A stretch of DNA of 64,000 bases from Leptospira sp. WS4.C2 (GCF_040833985.1 NZ_CP162139.1:2814501-2878500); one strand, 5' to 3'; shown: positions 37,208-46,522, numbered from the stretch's first letter. A program made the numbers and translations. Notes: generated by a model not told the origin, from the letters alone.

Positions 37208-38068
37208 TTGCCAAAACCAACCAATCTCTATCCTGTTTGGAACAAAATGGAAAAACAATTAGAGGAAACCATTGGTCTAAATCAAATTGCTTTTTTTACC
37301 GGTTACAGTGACTGGCACTTCCATCGTCTCTTTAAATCCATTCAAGGAGAGAACGTAAAGGAATACATTCGCAGATTGCGTTTAGAAAAAGCAGCGTATG
37401 AATTAAAAATCACAAACTTTCCTATTTTAGAAATTGCCATAGAGGCTGGATTTTTATCCCATGAAGCTTTTTCAAAAGCTTTCAAACGTGTGATTGGTTA
37501 CACACCTTCAGAGTTTCGTAAACAATTCCAAAAGAAAAAAATTTATTCTAAAAACAACCACCAAACATTCCCAGACGGTATTTCTAAATATGGATTCCAA
37601 ATCAAAACCATAACTTCCTTTACGATTGCCTATGTCCGCCATATTGGAAATTACGAAGAACTTCCGGGTCCACTTCCAGGAAGTCAGGAAGTTTTATCCA
37701 TTCAATCGTTAATACAAAAATGGAACTCTTTAAACTCTAACCACAAATGGATCGGGATTAGTCAAGATGATCCAGAAATTTCACCCAAGGGTAAAATACG
37801 ATTTGATTTAGGAATTACTGTTGGGCCTTTAGGGAAACCAATCCCGGAAGGATTTGGAATCCAATCCATTCCCGGAGGAAAGTATTTACAGATTCGTTAC
37901 CAAGGAAGTTACCACAACCTTCCGAAAATATATCGTTGGATTTTGAGTGATTATGTTCGTGCCACTTCATACAAATTAAAAAACCAACCACCTTGGGAGT
38001 GTTATTTGAACCCTTTAGAAAAACAAGACGATAAACGCATTACGGATATTTACTTTCCTATTCGTTAA
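37208..38068 (+). CDS. AraC-family regulator with GyrI-like effector domain
   Basis: The product is 286 residues. The N-terminal 110 residues form an AraC HTH (LNQIAFFTGYSDWHFHRLFK, ILEIAIEAGFLSHEAFSKAF, IGYTPSEFRKQF). The C-terminal 150 residues form a GyrI-like small-molecule-binding domain (TSFTIAYVRHIGNYEELPG, and ending GGKYLQIRYQGSYHNLPKIY). This is the Rob/SoxS-with-GyrI architecture of multidrug-type regulators. The start is TTG at 37208, with AGAGG about 7 bp upstream; there is no good in-frame ATG close by. It is probably cotranscribed with the VOC gene. Confidence 0.87.
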   Translation: MPKPTNLYPVWNKMEKQLEETIGLNQIAFFTGYSDWHFHRLFKSIQGENVKEYIRRLRLEKAAYELKITNFPILEIAIEAGFLSHEAFSKAFKRVIGYTPSEFRKQFQKKKIYSKNNHQTFPDGISKYGFQIKTITSFTIAYVRHIGNYEELPGPLPGSQEVLSIQSLIQKWNSLNSNHKWIGISQDDPEISPKGKIRFDLGITVGPLGKPIPEGFGIQSIPGGKYLQIRYQGSYHNLPKIYRWILSDYVRATSYKLKNQPPWECYLNPLEKQDDKRITDIYFPIR

Positions 38069-38132
38069 TGGATTCTCAATTACTCCCAAAGTTGGTTAGA
38101 GCAAAAAGCAGTTACTTAAACAAAGGAATCGA

Positions 38133-38603
38133 TTACTTTTTAGAGGCCGCTGCAAAAGAGGCGCTGTCTTCATAAAAATGGTAAGAAAGAATTTTACCAT
38201 CTTTGATTTGCACCTTGAGCGCCCATTCACTTTCAAAGGGTTTGCCAGTTTGTTTCAAAATATGCAAAAAACTTCCGCTCGCAAACACCCAATCTTTTTT
38301 TCCTACGATTTGGTCGACTTGGAATTTTTTGGTATCCAATTGTGTTCCCATGTTCTTTAAAAATTCCTCTGCCCCGGAAATTCCTGTGTAAGTTCCATAC
38401 AACTGGTTTTCGGAACGGTTTTCATTTCGAACAGCCGTAATCGTTGTTTGCGGATGAAAACAATTCAAAACACCGGCGGCATTTCCTTTTCCAAATTCGC
38501 TGAAAAAAGTTTCCACAACCTTTTCTCCTGAAGGAGCTGCCGCTTTTGCGAACAATCCAACACTTCCAAACAACAATGTAACTAATACCAACACTGGTTT
38601 CAT
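38133..38603 (-). CDS. Exported SnoaL/NTF2-like protein
   Basis: The product is 156 residues. An N-terminal signal peptide is present (KPVLVLVTLLFGSVGLFAKA). The remainder has the NTF2-like layout: an opening helix (VVETFFSEFGKGNAAGVLNC), then FHPQTTITAV, YTGISGAEEFLKNMG, and strands including SEWALKVQIKDGKILSYHFY. It resembles SnoaL-type polyketide cyclase/isomerase-fold proteins, with unknown activity. AAGGAG lies about 7 bp upstream. It is divergent from the TetR gene across a shared operator-like region and so is probably under its control. Confidence 0.75.
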   Translation of the reverse strand: MKPVLVLVTLLFGSVGLFAKAAAPSGEKVVETFFSEFGKGNAAGVLNCFHPQTTITAVRNENRSENQLYGTYTGISGAEEFLKNMGTQLDTKKFQVDQIVGKKDWVFASGSFLHILKQTGKPFESEWALKVQIKDGKILSYHFYEDSASFAAASKK

Positions 38604-38617
38604 TTATTTCTCCTTGA

Positions 38618-38664
38618 ATTTCGATACTATAAGTAGCGATACTCGATACCATCCGTATCGAAAT
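38618..38664. promoter_or_regulatory. Probable TetR operator between the SnoaL-like and TetR genes
   Basis: Perfect 10-bp inverted arms ATTTCGATAC (38618-38627) and GTATCGAAAT (38655-38664) flank two further CGATAC units (near 38637 and 38644). An additional half-site ATTTCGAT lies just before the TetR ATG. A TTGACA at 38669-38674 is followed by CATATT (38691-38696), which would give a nearly leaderless tetR transcript. The layout suggests autoregulation and control of the SnoaL-like gene. Confidence 0.6.
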
Positions 38665-38703
38665 ATGGTTGACAGTCAAGATTTTTTTATCATATTTCGA
38701 TCT

Positions 38704-39306
38704 ATGGCTGTAAAAAAGAAAGTGATACAAAAAACGGCAGGCCGCCCCAGGTCCGAAGATTTGGAGCCTTTGGTCCTAAAGGTTACGTATGAGATGTTGG
38801 CAAAGAAGGGTTACCATGGTTTTTCCATTGATAACATAGTTTTGGAAACTGGGGTTGCGAAGACCACAATCTATAGGCGTTGGCCAAATAAAGCCCACCT
38901 CGCTATGAGCACTGTCACTCACATGATCTCACCCTATCTGGAATTTCCCAAAGAAGTTCCTTTTGAAAAAGCCCTCCTTGATCAGATGGAAGCACTTTCT
39001 ATTGTTTTCTCAGGTAAATTTGGACGTGTCATTTCTAGTCTGATTGGAGCAGGCCAACAAGATGTAGAACTATCAGAAGCTATTTTAGAAAACTATTTGT
39101 TGCCGAGAAGACAGGCCGCAAAAAATTTCTTCAAACACGCCATCGAATCGAAACAAATCCGATCACTCTCTGATATGGAGATTGATGTTTGTATGGATAT
39201 TCTCTACGGCACCCTATACTTTCGGTTGTTACTTAAACATGAAAAACCCCAGTTCCAAGATCTAAGGCCCTGGTTAGAAAGGTTTTTACATACTTTAAAG
39301 AAATAA
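38704..39306 (+). CDS. TetR-family transcriptional regulator
   Basis: The product is 200 residues from ATG 38704 (AVKKKVIQKTAGRPRSED). The TetR HTH spans about residues 20-65 (LAKKGYHGFSIDNIVLETGV, AKTTIYRRWPNKAHL). The rest is the helical ligand-binding domain, ending in a TetR_C-like segment. In-frame upstream ATGs at 38614 and 38665 would read through the operator region, so they are not preferred. It is divergent from the SnoaL-like gene. Ligand unknown. Confidence 0.87.
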   Translation: MAVKKKVIQKTAGRPRSEDLEPLVLKVTYEMLAKKGYHGFSIDNIVLETGVAKTTIYRRWPNKAHLAMSTVTHMISPYLEFPKEVPFEKALLDQMEALSIVFSGKFGRVISSLIGAGQQDVELSEAILENYLLPRRQAAKNFFKHAIESKQIRSLSDMEIDVCMDILYGTLYFRLLLKHEKPQFQDLRPWLERFLHTLKK

Positions 39307-39434
39307 AATTCAACAGGCCGAGGAACAGAAATAGGAAAGTAGCAAAGCCTGTATTAAAGGAAAACTAAGGATTTTTTAATTTTGTTTTAATTTTTGCTTT
39401 TATGCTTTTCTTTTTTTTGTTAGGATCAATCGAC

Positions 39435-40274
39435 ATGAAACTAATTTCTAAACTTTGGATCCTCTGTTTTATCCTCTTTGAATCTTGCGTTATTTTCCAA
39501 GCGACGAAAGTTCCCGCAAATAATCTTAAGTCTGCTTTAGAAACCAAATCTGCACAAAAACCTAAGATTGTATTTCTCGGAGATAGCATCACCCACGGCC
39601 GAGTGAGTTATGATTATGTAGGTTCTATTGCAAGACATCCTAATCTCTCGGATTACCTGGTCATCAACGAAGGAATTAACAGTCGCCTAACAGTTCAAAT
39701 TTTAGAACAACTGGACAACCTAAAAGAACTGAATCCAGATTTTGTATTTCTTCTGATTGGAACCAATGATTTAAAAGCGACCCTTTCTTCCGATGAATAC
39801 AACCGTTATGCGGCTCTTTGGAAATTAAAAGAGCCTGTCACAGAAGAAAGTTTTGTGAACAACCTAACAAAAATCATCCAAACCATTAAAAAAGATACAA
39901 AAGCAAAACTGATTGTTTTTTCTCCTCCTGTTTTAGGAGAAGATCCAAATTCCATCCCTTTTCAAAGATCCAAACGGTTTGCAGAACTCACAAAGGAAGT
40001 GGTTACCAAAGAGGGGGCCGTCTACAAACCATTACACGAAGTACTATCCAAAGGATTAGAAACATCCAAAATCAAAACCCGTAAACCCTATATCCAAAGC
40101 ACTTGGGGAATGTATTGGACCATTTTAAAATACTATTCTACAACAACCAGTTGGGATGATCTTGGAGAATCCAACGGATACTATTATCTAACAGATGCGA
40201 TCCATCTAAATGAACGAGGGGGAAAGATTTTAGAAGCTATGGCTTTGGAGGAGATTCTAACTGGAGAAAAATAG
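39435..40274 (+). CDS. SGNH/GDSL-family hydrolase, predicted lipoprotein
   Basis: The product is 279 residues. The signal KLISKLWILCFILFESCVIF has a lipobox with cysteine at about residue 17. The catalytic blocks are present in the expected order: block I FLGDSITHGR (serine nucleophile), block III LLIGTNDLK, and block V DAIHLNERGG (Asp and His). It is therefore probably an active periplasmic or outer-membrane esterase or acetylhydrolase. Substrate unknown. ATG 39435 is chosen over the ORF-extending ATG at 39402 because it begins the signal and has AGGA upstream. It stands alone. Confidence 0.85.
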   Translation: MKLISKLWILCFILFESCVIFQATKVPANNLKSALETKSAQKPKIVFLGDSITHGRVSYDYVGSIARHPNLSDYLVINEGINSRLTVQILEQLDNLKELNPDFVFLLIGTNDLKATLSSDEYNRYAALWKLKEPVTEESFVNNLTKIIQTIKKDTKAKLIVFSPPVLGEDPNSIPFQRSKRFAELTKEVVTKEGAVYKPLHEVLSKGLETSKIKTRKPYIQSTWGMYWTILKYYSTTTSWDDLGESNGYYYLTDAIHLNERGGKILEAMALEEILTGEK

Positions 40275-40305
40275 GGAATACTCAAGGATACGATCTTAAA
40301 TTGAT

Positions 40306-40638
40306 TTATTGAAATCTTTCATACTCTGCGAGGATTGTTGTTGCTTCAACCGATGGAATAAAAAACGTTTCTCTAATTTTTAAATATTCAGGGTCTTTAA
40401 AAAAAAGATCCTTGAGTTCTTTGTTTTTAAAGAAAATCAAAAACAATCGATTGATCGGCTTGGGATCTTCCGTGATTAACGTTTCTTGAATTTTAAAGTC
40501 ATAACGAAAACCTCCTTCATACTTTAACAATAGGGGTGTCATTGCTTTTCTATACTGAGTGTAGAGTTCATCATCTGAAACTTTTAAACCTACTACGGTT
40601 TCATAGGCGAATGCTGTTTTTTCAAATTGATTGGACAT
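40306..40638 (-). CDS. DUF1330-like protein
   Basis: The product is 110 residues with a ferredoxin-like layout (FAYETVVGLKVSDDELYTQY, YRKAMTPLLLKYEGGFRYDF, SVEATTILAEYERF). It resembles DUF1330/dimeric alpha-beta barrel proteins; the function of these is generally unknown. The ATG lies 9 bp after the stop codon of a DJ-1/PfpI-like gene remnant on the same strand, so it was once probably the second gene of a two-gene unit. Confidence 0.65.
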   Translation of the reverse strand: MSNQFEKTAFAYETVVGLKVSDDELYTQYRKAMTPLLLKYEGGFRYDFKIQETLITEDPKPINRLFLIFFKNKELKDLFFKDPEYLKIRETFFIPSVEATTILAEYERFQ

Positions 40639-40647
40639 TGTTAAATC

Positions 40648-40764
40648 CTAAAATCCCATAATTTCTTTGATGTAATTCGAATTTTCTTCTGAAGTTAACA
40701 TTTTTAACAAAAGGAATGCGACAGGCATAGCCGTGGCGGGGCTCCCACTGGTAATGATATTATG
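40648..40764 (-). pseudogene. C-terminal remnant of a DJ-1/PfpI-family gene
   Basis: On the minus strand a frame without a start codon reads NHNIITSGSPATAMPVAFLL, then LKMLTSEENSNYIKEIMGF and a TAG stop (40648-40650). The N-I-I-T-S-x-x-P-A-T-A pattern is the C-terminal strand/helix of DJ-1/PfpI proteins. The frame is blocked by a stop just upstream, where the end of the NHL-repeat lipoprotein gene begins (its TGA is at 40767-40769). About 150 N-terminal residues are thus missing, and the fragment is too short to be functional. Confidence 0.6.
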
Positions 40765-40766
40765 AT

Positions 40767-42173
40767 TCAAAACACTAGCACACGATTGTTATCAGTATCT
40801 ACAATATAAATACCATCTTGACCGATAGAAATTCCCTGCGGTTGAAAAAAAGTCGTGGCAGTAGCATTGGAAGTAGAACTAATAAAACTTCCGCTTTGGC
40901 CAAAGACTTTCGAAGCCGTAGTATTCAATCCTGAAAACAAAAGAACTCGATTGTTGAAACTATCTACAATCCAAACATCTCCCCCAAAGGCAAGGACAGC
41001 CTTGGGAGAATTTAAGGTTCCCGCTCCGATCGATCCATTATTCGCTAAGTTAGAAAAAAAATCCGGTTGCCCATACACTCTCGTTGCAAGGGTGCTTGTT
41101 CCTGGATAAAACAAAACACGATTGTTTCCTGTGTCAGCTATGTAAACACCTTCGGAACTGACCGAAACTCCTTCTGGAGAAACTAGGGATGTCGCTGTGG
41201 TTCCTGTGTTACTAGATAAAAAATCAACCTGTCCATACACTCGGGAAGGGAAAATACTTCCATCCATATAATACAAAACACGATTGTTTCCTTGGTCTAC
41301 AATGTATAAACCACTGGCATCTCTCGTCATCCCATATGGCGTCGCTAAAGTATTCGAGGCGGTAGACCCTCCTTGGTTGGGTGCAGACGAAATAAAATCC
41401 GGTTGCCCATACACTCGCGAGGCAAAACTATTATTTCCCTCAAAATACAAAGCTCGATTGTTGTTTGCATCAGTGATAAACAATCCCTGCCTATCTTTTG
41501 TTAGTCCACGAGGTCGATTGATTTGTGTAGTGGATGTTCCAATCATTGCAGAGGATAAATCTACTTGTCCATAGACAGAAGATGCTGTGATATCAGTTCC
41601 AGAATAATACAAAACGCGGTTGTTCCCAAAATCCGAGATTAAAAGCCCATTACTATCAACTAACGCTTGATATGGAGTATAAAGAGAATTTGCGGTTAAC
41701 CCAAAGTTATTTGAAGTAAACGATCCATTTTGACCGTAAACTCGCTTAGCGGTAGTTGTGTGGCAGATAATTTGGATTCCTGTGTTCTCTACAGAAATTA
41801 CTCCTTCCCAACCAGAGTAGACTAAACAAACAATTGTACTTGGTTGGGAAACAATCGAAAGAGTATACCGAGCACCAAGCCCAAGAGAAATAGGAATGGA
41901 AAAATTGGTGGAACCAGCCGGAATAGAAACTTCCGTTCCCGTATTTGTCTTAAGAACCATTCCCGAGGTGCTGAGTCCCAGAATGGTTCCACTCAATGAG
42001 AAAGATGTATCTACTTTGCAATAAGGCGACATGTCACCAACAGAGATTTTTAAAAATAGATTATTTAAAAAGGACTTGGAATTCAAATCGCAAGGATTTG
42101 ACATTTCTGGTTGTCCACAAGAAATGATGATTAAAAAGAATAAGCAAGTAAAACAAAAGGAGCGGATTGCCAC
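40767..42173 (-). CDS. NHL-repeat (beta-propeller) lipoprotein
   Basis: The product is 468 residues. The signal (SFCFTCLFFLIIISCGQ) has a lipidated cysteine at about residue 19. After about 120 residues of a beta-sandwich-like region (SLSGTILGLSTSGMVLKTNT) there are about six NHL-type repeats of roughly 54 residues. Each has an NNRVLYY/NNRVLFY core and a SRVYGQPDF linker. It should fold as a beta-propeller exposed in the periplasm or at the surface. The family is expanded in Leptospira; the binding partner is unknown. The gene ends at the junction with the DJ-1 remnant. Confidence 0.82.
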   Translation of the reverse strand: MAIRSFCFTCLFFLIIISCGQPEMSNPCDLNSKSFLNNLFLKISVGDMSPYCKVDTSFSLSGTILGLSTSGMVLKTNTGTEVSIPAGSTNFSIPISLGLGARYTLSIVSQPSTIVCLVYSGWEGVISVENTGIQIICHTTTAKRVYGQNGSFTSNNFGLTANSLYTPYQALVDSNGLLISDFGNNRVLYYSGTDITASSVYGQVDLSSAMIGTSTTQINRPRGLTKDRQGLFITDANNNRALYFEGNNSFASRVYGQPDFISSAPNQGGSTASNTLATPYGMTRDASGLYIVDQGNNRVLYYMDGSIFPSRVYGQVDFLSSNTGTTATSLVSPEGVSVSSEGVYIADTGNNRVLFYPGTSTLATRVYGQPDFFSNLANNGSIGAGTLNSPKAVLAFGGDVWIVDSFNNRVLLFSGLNTTASKVFGQSGSFISSTSNATATTFFQPQGISIGQDGIYIVDTDNNRVLVF

Positions 42174-42249
42174 GAAATTAGAATATCCGATTTCCCTAAT
42201 TCACTGCAAGCGATAAATAAGATTTACATCAATTAGGTGATAGTTTTTC

Positions 42250-43011
42250 CTAAAAAAGAAAGTTTTGGAAAGTCAGGGCATGTGGTTTTCCGTTGATTTC
42301 TACCATTTCCATACTGATATTTCCTTCTTTAATTTCCCCATTTCTAATTCTAAAGCGATGTTTAAACCCTATTAGTTTTCCATCGGTTAAGAATTTTTTT
42401 CTAATCTCTGCACTGTCGGCATCGTTCACATACATATTTAAATCTAAACTGGTTTTTCCAATCACTTCCCTATTTTCATATCCAACCAATTTTTCAAATG
42501 CTGGATTCACATTTACAAATTGGAATTGGTTACTTGTATCATGTAACGACATGGCGATGGGGCTTACTAAAAATGCTTTTTCGAAAAGTTCCTGAGCCTC
42601 TGATTGTTTTTGATTACTTTCAAACAGTCGTAACGCCATTTTTATCGATGCAATTAAAACAATTTCACCAGAAGTTTTTAAAATATAACCATAGGATGTG
42701 ATGGATTCAGTTCTATCTATAATCTCAGCTTCAGTATGTGAAGATAAAAAAACCAGAGGAATAGAATGTAACAAAAGAATTTCTTTGGCTGCTGCAGTTC
42801 CATCCATTCCAGAACCCAAGTCAATATCCATAAGGATGATATCGATTGGTTTTGTTTTTTGAGCAAGAAAGGAAATGGCGGCCTCACCGGTAGAAACATG
42901 GTAAACGATAAAACCCGCAGAATTTAAAATTCTTATCTGCATCTTTGCCAATACGACCTGGTCTTCGACCAATAAAATTGATTTTTGATTAGCAATCAAG
43001 GTACGCTTCAT
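42250..43011 (-). CDS. Response regulator receiver plus PAS domain protein
   Basis: The product is 253 residues. The receiver covers about residues 10-125: acidic pocket LLVEDQVV, phospho-acceptor in LMDIDLGSGMDG, the conserved S/T in VFLSSHTEAE and the lysine in YILKTSGE. A PAS domain covers about residues 140-253 (EKAFLVSPIAMSLHD, VNPAFEKLVGYENREVIGK). No DNA-binding, kinase or enzymatic output follows, and the frame stops cleanly. It may act as a stand-alone phosphorelay or sensing protein. It is divergent from the chemotaxis receptor gene across a 250-bp AT-rich gap in which I see no clear motif. Confidence 0.85.
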   Translation of the reverse strand: MKRTLIANQKSILLVEDQVVLAKMQIRILNSAGFIVYHVSTGEAAISFLAQKTKPIDIILMDIDLGSGMDGTAAAKEILLLHSIPLVFLSSHTEAEIIDRTESITSYGYILKTSGEIVLIASIKMALRLFESNQKQSEAQELFEKAFLVSPIAMSLHDTSNQFQFVNVNPAFEKLVGYENREVIGKTSLDLNMYVNDADSAEIRKKFLTDGKLIGFKHRFRIRNGEIKEGNISMEMVEINGKPHALTFQNFLF

Positions 43012-43263
43012 CTTTCTTTAATCATATAAATATACAATCATCAGAAAGGACAACTCATAATACAATTGATCCTCAATCTCTTTCTGAATTTAAATAGAAA
43101 ATTGCCAGAAAAATAGCTCACCACTTAGAATCACTCCAGAGTCACGAGAAATATAGATTTTTTATCGTCATAAAGAATGTACATCGCGTTACAGTATAAC
43201 TGGTCGGAAGTCGATTGAAATTCATCATCGATTCAAAAGACCATCCAACGAGGAGACTAGGAA

Positions 43264-44844
43264 ATGTCCGCAGAAACAAACGAAATCAGTCGATTTGAAA
43301 GAACTCTCTTTCGCAAAGGAGTTTCATTGATTGTGTACACAAAGTACGGATTAAGTGCTGTGTTTCTCTTAGGGGTAGCTTCTAACTTCGCAACAAAAAG
43401 TTTTATACCTAATTTTATAGGTTCCCTAATCTTTTTACTCAACGGCCTCATCCCAGGGTTATATTTAAGAAAAGGAAAAGAAATCTCTCGAGTTTGGGCC
43501 TTTACCATTATCTTCATAGACTTGTTAATTTTAGTTAGTTTTTTCTATTTGGACATTTATAATAATTATACAAAAGGAGATGCAAGTAACACTGTTAACG
43601 CAGGAATTTTTTATATCATTTTCGTTTTCATTGCTATTTATTCCAGCTTTCTCTTCGAATCGAAACTAGTGATGATAGTGGGAGTCATTTCCACTTGTCT
43701 CTACATAGGTGGGATTTATTTATCCGCAAAACTTGGCTCAGCACTAGTCGCGAAACCTTATCCTGAAATGTTACGGGCAAACCACGTCATAGTTGCCACA
43801 GAAGTCCAGAAGGTCATTTTTTACTTCGGTGTTATTTTTAGTTTACGTTATGTCGTAGCTCTCATGCGAGAGATGCAATTGGACTTAAAAACAAAATTAA
43901 AAGAAACGTTGGAGAATCAAAACTTTATTACTGAAAAATCCAATCAAATGGAGAGGTCAGCAAAAACACTCGCTAGTTCTGTGGAAACCTTACAATCCAT
44001 GTCCGATGAACTCCACAACCAATCACAAAACCAAGCGGCCTCTGTCGAAGAAATCTCAGCTTCCGTCGAAGAACTTTCTTCTTCGGCAATCAGTTCTGCC
44101 AATTTGGTCGAAGACCAGGTAACCAGGGTCAAAATTGTTGATCAAAATTTTTTATCTCTCCAAAACATAAGTGAAAGTGTAAAAACGAAGACTACTCAAA
44201 TTGCAAAAGACGTAAGTCTCTCTGCAGATTTTAGTAAAAAAGTAAAAACATCTTCTGAAGAACTGAATAGTATTTATTCAGAGCTCAACCAAGCCTTCTC
44301 CAAAGTAGAAGAAATTAACCAAATGATGTCAGAAATTGCCGACCAAACCAACTTACTAGCGTTAAATGCTTCTATTGAAGCGGCCCGAGCGGGCGAACAT
44401 GGACGGGGATTTGCAGTTGTTGCTCAAGAGGTTGCAAAACTCGCGGAACGTTCCCAATCCAATGCAGGTACAATTGCAAAAATTGTGAAAGATGCGGGAA
44501 TCAAAATCAATGAAGGCACTAGATACTCCAAAGAAGTAAAATCCCAAGTGGAAAGCCAAAACCAAGAATTACTCCGCATTGAAAACGAAATATTGAGTTT
44601 GGAAGGCCATGTCACCGAACAAGAAAAATTGAATACCAAACTCAGAGTCACCTTCTCCGAACTTCATGTTTTGTCAGAACAAATTGGAGTCATTGCACAA
44701 GAACAAATGTCAGGCAGTAAAGAAATCAACCATGCAGTGACAGTGATCGATGAAACCACTCAAAAACTCGCAGACTCTGTTCAACTTCTTTATGAAGAAA
44801 TCAATGCCATCCACACGCAGTCCAAACAACTAACGGCAACCTAA
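43264..44844 (+). CDS. Methyl-accepting chemotaxis protein, multi-TM sensor
   Basis: The product is 526 residues. The N-terminal 210 residues contain about six hydrophobic helices ([67 protein letters not shown]) instead of the usual two plus a periplasmic domain. A long coiled coil follows. The highly conserved hairpin tip is [20 protein letters not shown] then [16 protein letters not shown]. It should signal to CheA/CheW and so to the periplasmic flagella. The stimulus is unknown. GAGGAGACTAGGAA lies just before the ATG as a ribosome site. No che genes are nearby. Confidence 0.93.
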   Translation: MSAETNEISRFERTLFRKGVSLIVYTKYGLSAVFLLGVASNFATKSFIPNFIGSLIFLLNGLIPGLYLRKGKEISRVWAFTIIFIDLLILVSFFYLDIYNNYTKGDASNTVNAGIFYIIFVFIAIYSSFLFESKLVMIVGVISTCLYIGGIYLSAKLGSALVAKPYPEMLRANHVIVATEVQKVIFYFGVIFSLRYVVALMREMQLDLKTKLKETLENQNFITEKSNQMERSAKTLASSVETLQSMSDELHNQSQNQAASVEEISASVEELSSSAISSANLVEDQVTRVKIVDQNFLSLQNISESVKTKTTQIAKDVSLSADFSKKVKTSSEELNSIYSELNQAFSKVEEINQMMSEIADQTNLLALNASIEAARAGEHGRGFAVVAQEVAKLAERSQSNAGTIAKIVKDAGIKINEGTRYSKEVKSQVESQNQELLRIENEILSLEGHVTEQEKLNTKLRVTFSELHVLSEQIGVIAQEQMSGSKEINHAVTVIDETTQKLADSVQLLYEEINAIHTQSKQLTAT

Positions 44845-44851
44845 GGGATTT

Positions 44852-44874
44852 CCCCCTACTCGGAACGGGGTTTT
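44852..44874 (+). terminator. Probable Rho-independent terminator after the chemotaxis receptor gene
   Basis: A C-run (44852-44856) can pair with GGGG (44867-44870), and TTTT follows directly. A second small hairpin (ACCTGT ... ACAGGT) lies about 10 bp further on. Both are downstream of the stop at 44844. Confidence 0.45.
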
Positions 44875-44959
44875 AGGGTTAAAACCTGTCTTTACAACAG
44901 GTGCCTTTCCTAGAATTTTGGGAAATCGTGGGAAATAAATTGATAAACCTTAGCCTGCC

Positions 44960-46153
44960 ATGTTAAAACCCAACCAAACCGGCCGTCCCGGACAAAGAAT
45001 CGAAGATACCATTATGGCGATTTTGGAGGAGGATCCAAATCATGAAGAAACCTTACTCCAAAAAATTAAGGAAACTCAAATCCATAACCTGGAAGATTCT
45101 CAGATTTATTCTGCTATCATAAAAGTTCTCACATCGGTTGATCTTGCCGAAAATGAATCCGAGTCCGTATGGAAAGAAATTGTAGAAAACAAAACTAAAC
45201 TTTCCCATTGTATGAATCGTCCTGTTGGGTTTCGTGTTGCACTGTTAGATTATTTTACCAACATCAATCCAAAAATCAAAAACCCAAAAATCATCGAAAT
45301 AAAACTCTTTGCAGAGACCGAAAAACTGATATTAGTTGATGAGTTAACAAGATTATACAATCGTCGTCATTTTGAGACAGCTCTTGTTCGTGAATTCAAA
45401 CAATCCACAAGATACAACCAGAATCTATCCCTTCTAATTATCGACATTGATGATTTTAAAAAAATCAATGATACTTATGGTCACACAACCGGTGACGAAA
45501 TTCTTACAAAAGTTTCCAAAAAAATTACATCCTGTTTACGTATGGAAGATACAGCTTGTCGAATTGGTGGAGAAGAATTCGCAGTTATTTTTCCGCAAAC
45601 AAACGAAGAACAAGCAGTCATTGCTTCAGAAAAACTATTGGAAGCTTGCCGGTCCATCCAACTAAGTGGGAAATCTGTTACATTGAGTGGCGGGATAGTT
45701 TCTTATCCAGAAAAAGTAAAAAATTGTGAAGAAATGTATGATCTTGCAGACCGTGCATTATATACGGCAAAGTATTCTGGAAAAAACCAAATTGTTGTTT
45801 ATACCAACGAAAAACGAAGTAGTTTGCGTTTCGATGCGAACTTAGAACTTCTTTTTATTATGCCTGACAAAACTCTCAAAACCATTTCGAAAAATATCTC
45901 AGTCACAGGGATTGCATTCGATACTGAAGACGATATCACTTTAAACGAATCATTCGATGTGAAACTTCGTGAATCTGATTCAAATCAAGAAATCAATGCC
46001 AAAATCAAAGTGGTTAGAAAAGAGGAAGTGGGAATTCATAAATATCTCATGGGAGCTGAGTTTTTAGAACTTTCAGCTGAAGACCAAACAAAACTATCTG
46101 ACCTTTACACACTACACCGATACAAATCGAAAGTTCCTACCAGTGTAGTTTAA
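44960..46153 (+). CDS. Diguanylate cyclase with C-terminal PilZ domain
   Basis: The product is 397 residues. An N-terminal region of about 115 residues is unassigned. The GGDEF domain spans about 120-280 (DELTRLYNRRHFE, DIDDFKKINDTYGHTTGDEI, GGEEF active site). An RxxD inhibitory site (RMED) lies five residues before GGEEF, as in product-inhibited cyclases. The C-terminal part (about 290-385) looks like PilZ: an RxxxR stretch (RSSLR) and an NxSxxG stretch (NISVTG), both parts of the c-di-GMP-binding signature. It would therefore both make and bind c-di-GMP. No EAL or HD-GYP domain is present. Confidence 0.9.
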   Translation: MLKPNQTGRPGQRIEDTIMAILEEDPNHEETLLQKIKETQIHNLEDSQIYSAIIKVLTSVDLAENESESVWKEIVENKTKLSHCMNRPVGFRVALLDYFTNINPKIKNPKIIEIKLFAETEKLILVDELTRLYNRRHFETALVREFKQSTRYNQNLSLLIIDIDDFKKINDTYGHTTGDEILTKVSKKITSCLRMEDTACRIGGEEFAVIFPQTNEEQAVIASEKLLEACRSIQLSGKSVTLSGGIVSYPEKVKNCEEMYDLADRALYTAKYSGKNQIVVYTNEKRSSLRFDANLELLFIMPDKTLKTISKNISVTGIAFDTEDDITLNESFDVKLRESDSNQEINAKIKVVRKEEVGIHKYLMGAEFLELSAEDQTKLSDLYTLHRYKSKVPTSVV

Positions 46154-46177
46154 TCAAATGAGGATCGTTGTAACCAA

Positions 46178-46522
46178 CTAAGGCATATCACCGAGTCCAC
46201 CTGCATTAATTACAGATGAATAACCACTTGTTTCTAGGATTTGTTTGGCACGTTCACTCCGAGCCCCTGACCGACAATACACGATAATCTTTTTTTGTTT
46301 GTCCTTTAATTGGTTTAAATTGGCAGGAAGTACATCCACAGGGATATTGATTGCCCCAGAATAATGGCCTTCGGAATACTCCGATTTTGTGCGAACATCA
46401 ACAACGATTGCTCCATTTTGGATCCATTGTTTCACCATATCTCGATCTCCTTTCGATTGAATGTGTTTAACAAAAATAAAAAGAAGTCCAATAACGACTC
46501 CCAGAATCAGGAAAGATTTCAT
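46178..46522 (-). CDS. Rhodanese-like protein, membrane-anchored
   Basis: The product is 114 residues. The N-terminus is hydrophobic (KSFLILGVVIGLLFIFV), an anchor or uncleaved signal. One rhodanese domain follows (GAIVVDVRTKSEYSEGHYSG), with the active-site loop YCRSGARSERAK carrying the persulfide cysteine. AAGGAG lies about 5 bp upstream of the ATG. It is divergent from the persulfide dioxygenase gene across a CsoR/CstR-like operator. Its likely role is sulfane-sulfur transfer outside the membrane. Confidence 0.9.
   Translation of the reverse strand: MKSFLILGVVIGLLFIFVKHIQSKGDRDMVKQWIQNGAIVVDVRTKSEYSEGHYSGAINIPVDVLPANLNQLKDKQKKIIVYCRSGARSERAKQILETSGYSSVINAGGLGDMP

Noticed and set aside
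40855..41720. Tandem DNA repeat array or CRISPR in the NHL lipoprotein gene
   Set aside because: The periodicity of about 160 bp is at the protein level (NHL repeats); the DNA copies are diverged and in one reading frame.
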